Source: Blasia pusilla (taxonomy: Eukaryota; Marchantiophyta; Marchantiopsida; Blasiales). From it: a stretch of DNA of 64,000 bases. The notes under the pieces are model-generated. The model was not told the origin of the DNA. It did no database searches and saw only the letters and a program-made list of their open reading frames with translations. The DNA is taken from NCBI GenBank assembly GCA_050084515.1, contig CM114273.1, positions 28,830,001 to 28,894,000 of the forward strand, read 5' to 3'. Each line of letters opens with the position of its first letter. The first letter of the stretch is position 1. The position numbers and the translations under genes are program-made. Shown here one piece after another: positions 57,914-64,000 of the stretch.

Positions 57914-58367
57914 ATGTGAGGGTTCTAACCATTTCTATTCATTTTGTTTAAGTTTCTTGGCTATATGCATGAACGGCGGCTATTCACAGCCCAGGGCACT
58001 TGCAAGCATTAACCTACGGCTAAATTATAGACGAATAGCGACCCGGCGGCGGCTATTTCTGACCTTTGCACAAAGATGCCAGAATGAACCGGCGTCTATT
58101 ACAGCAGAAGCCGGCGGCTATTTTAATTCTCTGGATGGCGACTAAGAGCAGCCGCCGGTGACTATTAAGCCCGCTTTTGGACTAAAAAAAAATAGAAGCC
58201 GGAGGGGGGCTATTCACAGCCATTGTACAAGGTCGGCGGCTATCCACAGCGTTTGGGCAAGGCTACTAGCTTACACAAGGCTGTCTACACTATTTTTTGT
58301 TTTCTTTATATGTAAATATAACTTTTGGGGTTCATTGGTGTGTACTAGGGGACGTCTACACTTCCAG
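57914..58367 (+). repeat. Intron with GGCGGCTATTCACAGC repeats
   Basis: At least six copies of GGCGGCTA or GCGGCTATT occur between a GTGAGG donor and a TTCCAG acceptor. The exons on both sides lack the core. Copy spacing is irregular. Confidence 0.75.
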
Positions 58368-59693
58368 AAAAAGTCAAGAAGGAAGATGATTCGGCAACTC
58401 TGCCGATTGCTACGAATTCGAATCCAAGTGTAAGTAGAGTAAGATTTCATCATAGATTGGCATTCTTTCATGTAGACATGTCTAAACGTTTTCTCAAAAA
58501 GCAGATTCCCCTAAGGACTCCTCCTTCCATAGAATCCAAAGCTGGTGTAAAAAGACTTGCTATCCTTTCCTTTTGCAGATGAGGATGTCAATTGTGAAGT
58601 TCGTAGTCTTATAAATTTATTTTTTGGGTGCTACAGAATACTACTACGTCTAGTCGACCTCGCCGTGGGAGAATGGAGATTTCAAGGTTGGGTATTGCAG
58701 TAACAGGGCCTGCAAATGAGAGCAATGTCATTGTAGAGGAGCATATTTCAGGCCTCCCTACGGCTTCAGGGGAAAGTGAAGGTCTAAAGGAACCCTATGT
58801 CGAAGAGGAGCAGGGTGAACCCGTCTATGAGGTGGGTGTCATTGATACTCAGAAGGTCATAGATGAGGTGATCAAAGGCATCACAGAGGAATTAAATATT
58901 GCTGAGGACAAGGCAGCGGAGGATTCAGAAGATCATGTCATTCATTTGGAGGATAGTGAAGCAAAGGAGCCTGACAAGAAGGATGCGGCTAGCCCTCTGT
59001 CAATCGAATGACACTCAAACCAACAGCATGATTCACCTTCACCTGTACATGGAGTGAAGAATGGAGAAAGCAAAGGGAATGAGCAACGGAAAGATGGTAT
59101 CGATGGCTTGGATTGGCAAGAATTTGGGAACTTGCCTGAATGGAACACTCAGAAGGTAGGAGGTTGGGAAGTTCCCAATGTTTCTCGATTCGGGCCTTCA
59201 CAACACAGGGAGTCTCTAGGCACCACAAGGAAAGACACGCGGATGCACCTATGAAGATCACTCAGAGGGCCCTCATGGGAACATGGCAAGCGGCACACCA
59301 CGTGCTCACCCTACAACAACGACCAAGGCCCAGCTTTTCGTGGAGCCTATGGTGATTACCCGAGGCTCTCAAACCATGGACAAGTTTCTTGTGAACAGAA
59401 TGAGTCAAACTGACCATATGTTCACAGTGGATCAACAATTGCAAACAGATAGTATCCCTGAGGTGCATATGGTTAACCGCTTATGCCAGACTGAGAGCGT
59501 GTACCATGTGAACAATTATGTGCAAACTGAGGACTCCACATGGTGGTTGAATCACATGCGGTCCAAAGCGCTAGCAATGGTTCCAACACGCGGTGCTCCA
59601 CAACCCAAACCATCAAGTGAAGATGGTGTACTCCCTAATGTTGGGGGGGCTGAAGGTTTGGACGGAAAAGAAGATGGGCTCAAATCACAGAAG

Positions 59694-60106
59694 GTATTCT
59701 GCCAATCTTCAATTGCCCGTCTTCCTTAATATGGCCTCTATTCTCCAATCGTTGTTCACAAATTGCACATGGATTTTTTGCATTCTCAGTGGAGGAGTCA
59801 ACGTATAGGTGAAGGTTTACTCTATGCTTGTTGGATTGTCCCAAAACCCTATCCAAAAATCCTTACTGATCATAACCGGTGCCTATTCACTATGGGCGGC
59901 TATTCACACAGCCTTAGTGATCACAACCGGCGGGTAAACATAGCCCTATTCATAGTGGGCGGCTATGCACACCCAATGCCAATTTCTGGCGGCTAATGGC
60001 TATTCACAGGCTTTGTGCGCAGCACAAAGTGGGGCTAATCACACACGACATCTTTTTTCCATTGTAGTTTATTTCATGTACACTTTCTGTTTGTCTTTGG
60101 ATGTAG
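59694..60106 (+). repeat. Intron with GGGCGGCTATTCACA repeats
   Basis: Donor AAG|GTATTC and acceptor GATGTAG bound a segment with four or five GGCGGCTA-type copies and two 'GATCATAACCGG' or 'GATCACAACCGG' words. Again the coding parts are free of the core. Confidence 0.7.
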
Positions 60107-60689
60107 GGACCAACGGAAGAAGTACGGAAGGAAGACCGAGTGTGCCACAAGGAGGGTTTTCGATTGATGAGAGAATCATACAATTGTGGATTAACCATTT
60201 GGGGATGCCCGCGGAAGATGTGGTGCATTTGGAGTGTTGGGAGGACAAAATTCATCTCACTGAACGAACCACAGCTAGGGTAGACAAGTATGTTGAAGTC
60301 CTGGAGCTAAGGCACGCAGCTCTTTCTCACGAGAGGAGATCTCATTACAAAGTTAGGAGTGACCGGCTATGACAACAAAGGTGGGTGGGAAGAAGCCTTG
60401 CGTAGAGTGACAACCTTGCAAGATTCGGCAGCAAGGAATTCATCGTTTATTCGTGATCTCTTGAGTAGGCTAGATGTGTCAACAGACGGCTTGGACGAGG
60501 CATCCTGTTTCTCCAGGGCTCTAGTGGCTATTGTTGACTTGCAGCGGTTGGATTCTTCAGGTCCAAGCATGTAATAAATCTTTGTAAAGTTCCTTTTTGT
60601 TTTATGTTGAAACGATGATCACATCCATGTTGTATAATGTATGTCAAGCGCTGGAATTTGTGCACTTCCACCCCAAACCCTACAACTGC

Positions 60690-61250
60690 GGCTAAAACGC
60701 TCATCACCCGGGTCGGCTACAACCGGCGGCTAACTCCAAACCCTGAACCCTAAACTCGGCTAAAACCTAGAGCTAAAACTGCAGCTAAAACTGCGGTTAA
60801 ATTGGTCCATCCTCTCCCCTTGGCTGAAACTTCATCACCACTTTGCAATGCCATGACACACCGAGTGCGGCTAAAACCTGCGGATAAATCCAAACTTCCA
60901 CCCTAAACTCGGCTAAAACCTGCAGATTAAATTGGTCCATCCTCTCCCCTTGGCTGAAAATCACTCTTTGCAATGCCATGACACACTTTGGAGTGCACTA
61001 AAAGTCAGCTAAATCCAAACTTCCACCTTTAGCCTGCGGCTAAATCCAAACGGATAAAGCTCAGACTAAATCCAAACTTCCACCTTAAGCCTGCGGCTAA
61101 AACCGGCAGTTAAATTGGTCCATCCTCTCCCCCTTGGCTGAAAATCAGCTCACTGCAATGCCATGACACACTGGAGCTGCGGCTAAATCCAAACTTCCAC
61201 CTTAAGCCTGCGGGTAAAGCCTACGGCTAATTGGTCCCTCCTCTATGGAA
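60690..61250 (+). repeat. Right-arm array, ~130-180 bp units
   Basis: Three long units begin 'AAATTGGTCCATCCTCTCCC' at about 60797, 60930 and 61112 and contain 'TTGGCTGAAA', 'TTTGCAATGCCATGACACAC' and several 'TGCGGCTAAA' words. Shorter 'TGCGGCTAAATCCAAACTTC' sub-units fill the rest. It ends about 70 bp before the right terminal repeat. Confidence 0.88.
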
Positions 61251-61320
61251 ATGATTTTAGAACAATTACCGGACTTCCCGGTAACTCATATCCCATGAAC
61301 AGGGTGTTGTAGGTAAGAGC

Positions 61321-61399
61321 GCCACTCAAGCAAGAGATTTCGGAGAGTGTCCACTTAAGCAGCATAAGTAGGGCAGGGGGCCACTTAAGCAGATACCAC
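61321..61399 (-). repeat. MULE terminal inverted repeat, right
   Basis: The reverse complement starts GTGGTATCTGCTTAAGTGG and pairs with the left end over 79 positions, about 87% identical. The three TGCTTAAGTGG or TGCTTGAGTGG words are conserved in place. The most diverged part is an eight-base stretch before GAAATCTC. Confidence 0.92.
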
Positions 61400-61408
61400 G
61401 TTTTGTGT
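61400..61408. repeat. Target-site duplication, right copy
   Basis: GTTTTGTGT, identical to 45865-45873. Its perfect match suggests a fairly recent insertion or conserved chance. Confidence 0.9.
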
Positions 61409-63330
61409 AGATGACATTAAGAGGATCTCCAGGAGAATGGAATGCTGTCTCATCGGGAGCTCCAGTCGCATACAAGCAGAAGAAGCTAGATGTTGCTACC
61501 GCATACAAATACGAAACGGAAAGAGATTACTATTTCCAGCATCTCAGCGACTACTGTGCAGGTGCATTAACAGAACTCCACCTGAAACTTGTTTGTTCGT
61601 GCTCTGGCACGCCATCTTGCAAAAGGCCTGGATTGTTGTCGAATCGTTGATAATGGACTGTGAGACTTCCGGTGTCCAACTACCGAGAGGAGAATGTGCG
61701 AGCTGCAGAAAGGTCACAGAGGAGGGCTCGGGGGCTTACCCTTTCCCGGAACCGATACATTGCCGGTATAAAACTACCGGGAACGGTAATACCGGTTTAT
61801 GAGCCCGGTTTGCCGATACGCTTGACAAAGAAATAGCCCATTTCTTTTCAGTTCCCCAACGACTTCATAACGAAACGGTAACGTATCCCCGGATCTCGCC
61901 GAACACTGTGAATCGGACACGGAGGACTGCACAGCACTGAGAGGCTCTGAGGATTAGCAGAGCGAATTAAGCTTAAGAACTGTCTCAGAAGCTAACGAAA
62001 GTCACTGACGACGCAGCGTCGCGTCGCGTCGACGTCACTCCGAAGGGTCGGTTGCTCATACGAAGCGCCAGCCAATGGGGATCAACCAGCCGAGAACCGG
62101 CATGCTCTGTAATGCCAGCCGGTAAAATTTAAGAATTCCCGATCCGACTAGCAACAGTCGGATCCGGGAAAAGCAGTTCGTTTGTAAGAGATGAAAAAAA
62201 TACTTGGAAATTGCCGATCAGACTCCATCCCGTGTCGAGAAAAACCGACGAGCTCGGAAAGTCTACACGCCCCCGATCTCGACGCGTCCCTTCCTATGGC
62301 TGTAAAATCATGATCAGTCAAGCAGCACACGAACTATGGAGCGAAACACAGTGGGCCACTGCGAATGGATCCTGGCAAGATCGATTCTATTTCTGACTTC
62401 TGTTGGAGCAGTGGAGTTACACTCTTCCGGTTTCTGAGGCACCTACTACATCATTTCGACTACAAATGAGCTGATTTTCATCCATGGCCGCCGACTCCAG
62501 CGGCCGTGGAGCATGCACACAATAAATCCGGCGAGGAGAGATTTCCGCAAGAGGTTTCGAAGAGCAACAATGAATGCAATGAATTGTGGTTCTATTGGGC
62601 GGTCCTAGCGGCAAACGGGGCCTATCCGTACAAGGGTGGATTGCACTTGGAATTCTAGAAGACCGACTTCAACGCAGACGCCTATAGATGTAGATCGGAG
62701 GTGACTTTACACCCCCATCTCCACAAACCAACCAGATCTCGACACAATTCCTCCCTAATATTGCTGTCCCGATTATTTCAAGACATTGTGCCAATAGTCA
62801 AACCTACATGCGTTAATAATGATGTTTCACAATTTTAAAGCATATTTATTCCAGCCTTTCAAAGATTTTCTTGTTCATATTATGAAAAAAATCTTTCTTT
62901 TCTTAATGTCGTGTGTCAATCTAAAGAAGTCTTTGAAAATTAAAAGAATTCTCCCATAGTAATATAAATGATCCAAAAGAAGGTATGGCAGGGAAAAACA
63001 TTCTTGTAAGAAATGAAGCATTTATTGATATGGAAGGTACTTCTAAAAGAGGAGGTGTGTTTATGTGCTCCCTATGGTAGTGGATCTTCCATAAAAGTTA
63101 GTGACATTTGCCCTTGTACCATTAGAGGTTCTTTCTCTTCAAGAAAAGTTGCCATCTGATTTTAGAGTTTGGTTTGTATCCACACAATGTGAATGTACCT
63201 ACCAAGTCTTAGGTTACTTACTTGCGTACCTTGTACGACTATGATGACTTCTTGTAACTCATTTCCGTGACTCTAGGGAAGTCGTGGGAATGACATCCGA
63301 TTCGAGAAGTTGTGACTTCTTGATTTCGAA
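61409..63330. other. Right flank of the MULE, CpG-rich, no gene assigned
   Basis: A 79-codon frame (61411-61650) reads like protein ('YKQKKLDVATAYKYETERDY') but has no known domain and no partner on the other side of the insertion. Part 61640-62750 is rich in CpG and in accgg words like those at 2520-4130. A 9 bp inverted repeat (GATCCGACT, AGTCGGATC) lies at 62139-62162. After 62800 the DNA is AT-rich. Confidence 0.4.
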
Positions 63331-63339
63331 CATGATGTT

Positions 63340-63863
<524 letters not shown>

Positions 63864-64000
63864 TATGACAAAGTTGGGGTATGGAACATACACTGCGTAG
63901 ACGCATGGGCATCAATTTAGACACCATCCTTCTATACAAGAGATTGAAGAGTTTGATGGGTGTGTTTGTCAAGTGGAGGACCATATTAATTGCCACCGCT
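63864..64000. other. Window end, nothing recognised
   Basis: The last 137 bases show no repeat or coding feature that I can support. Confidence 0.4.

Larger units (their letters stand above)
56876..60574 (+). pseudogene. Second MULE gene, unknown product
   Basis: Likely exons are 56876-57913 (with one frame change near 57585), 58368-58429, 58637 to about 59155, about 59265-59693 and 60107-60574, with GT-AG borders. The N-terminal part (about 235 residues) contains 'KDMVISFLSTFNPDTSEG' and 'RAWEGIPVDWASYV'. It recalls the plant transposon protein domain often seen as 'FYANL ... VRGK', but weakly. A lysine-rich linker follows, then an acidic part, a Q-T-D/E repeat part and a C-terminal helical part ('WEEALRRVTTLQDSAARN'). 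A TGA at 59009 and frame changes near 59250 and 60355 suggest decay. Introns are full of GGCGGCTA repeats. Position and strand suggest a partner of the transposase, like mudrB in maize, but no similarity to mudrB was seen. Confidence 0.6.
45874..61399 (+). mobile_element. Giant Mutator-like element (MULE), 15.5 kb
   Basis: The ends form 79 bp inverted repeats (45874-45952 and 61321-61399) with about ten differences. The 9 bp GTTTTGTGT lies directly outside both ends (45865-45873 and 61400-61408), a perfect target duplication of the size typical for Mutator elements. Inside are, in order: a left array of TAGCCGCC repeats, a MURA-type transposase, a GGCGGCTA array, a polypyrimidine block, further arrays, possible captured exons, and a second multi-exon gene. 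A last array follows before the right end. Most plant MULEs are 1.5-5 kb long, so this one is very large. The transposase is broken, so this copy probably cannot move on its own. Confidence 0.93.

Overview
This is eukaryotic nuclear DNA from a land plant. The evidence is an intron-containing plant cytochrome P450 of the CYP704 type, plant-style Ty3/Gypsy, Mutator, CACTA, hAT and Helitron relics, and very low gene density. The Gypsy coding relics and the P450 remind me of non-flowering plants, possibly a bryophyte. That placement is inference and no close relative could be checked. No bacterial operons, rRNA or convincing tRNA genes were seen.

Layout. 1-8.0 kb: AT-rich intergenic DNA with two ~300 bp hAT-type MITEs and a GC-rich repeated block. 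8.1-12.1 kb: a decayed Gypsy gag-pol. 12.1-17.4 kb: repeat debris, a possible short CACTA, an (AG)n tract, a methyltransferase-like fragment and a second Gypsy 3' end carrying a MITE. 17.5-24.4 kb: a CpG-rich single-copy island holding the only apparently intact host gene, a six-exon P450 (20089-22972, 530 residues). 24.4-34.3 kb: intergenic DNA with small repeats, hairpins, Helitron ends and more MITE copies. 34.3-39.2 kb: a minus-strand Gypsy relic broken by a MITE. 39.2-44.1 kb: a plus-strand Gypsy relic interrupted by a 2.2 kb CACTA element with its own terminal repeats, then by another MITE.

The main discovery is at 45874-61399: a 15.5 kb Mutator-like element (MULE) with 79 bp terminal inverted repeats (about 87% identical) and a perfect 9 bp target-site duplication. 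It carries a decayed MURA-type transposase (DNA-binding domain, catalytic core, SWIM and CCHC zinc motifs). Downstream is a second multi-exon gene of unknown function whose product contains evenly spaced Q-T-D/E repeats. Between and inside these genes (introns and spacers, not exons) lie arrays of many different tandem repeats that all share the core GGCGGCTA. I did not see this core as an array anywhere outside the element. The element also holds a ~2 kb polypyrimidine minisatellite and possible captured exon fragments.

The window ends in a large inverted structure: (CA)n, a mirrored spacer centred on a perfect 28 bp palindrome, then (GT)n.

The elements are nested, and the Gypsy stop codons are mostly TAG at CAG/CTG sites, which suggests long-term decay of methylated cytosines. 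The P450 island and the flanks of the MULE keep many CpG sites. Exact LTR boundaries, expression and copy numbers cannot be judged from sequence reading alone.
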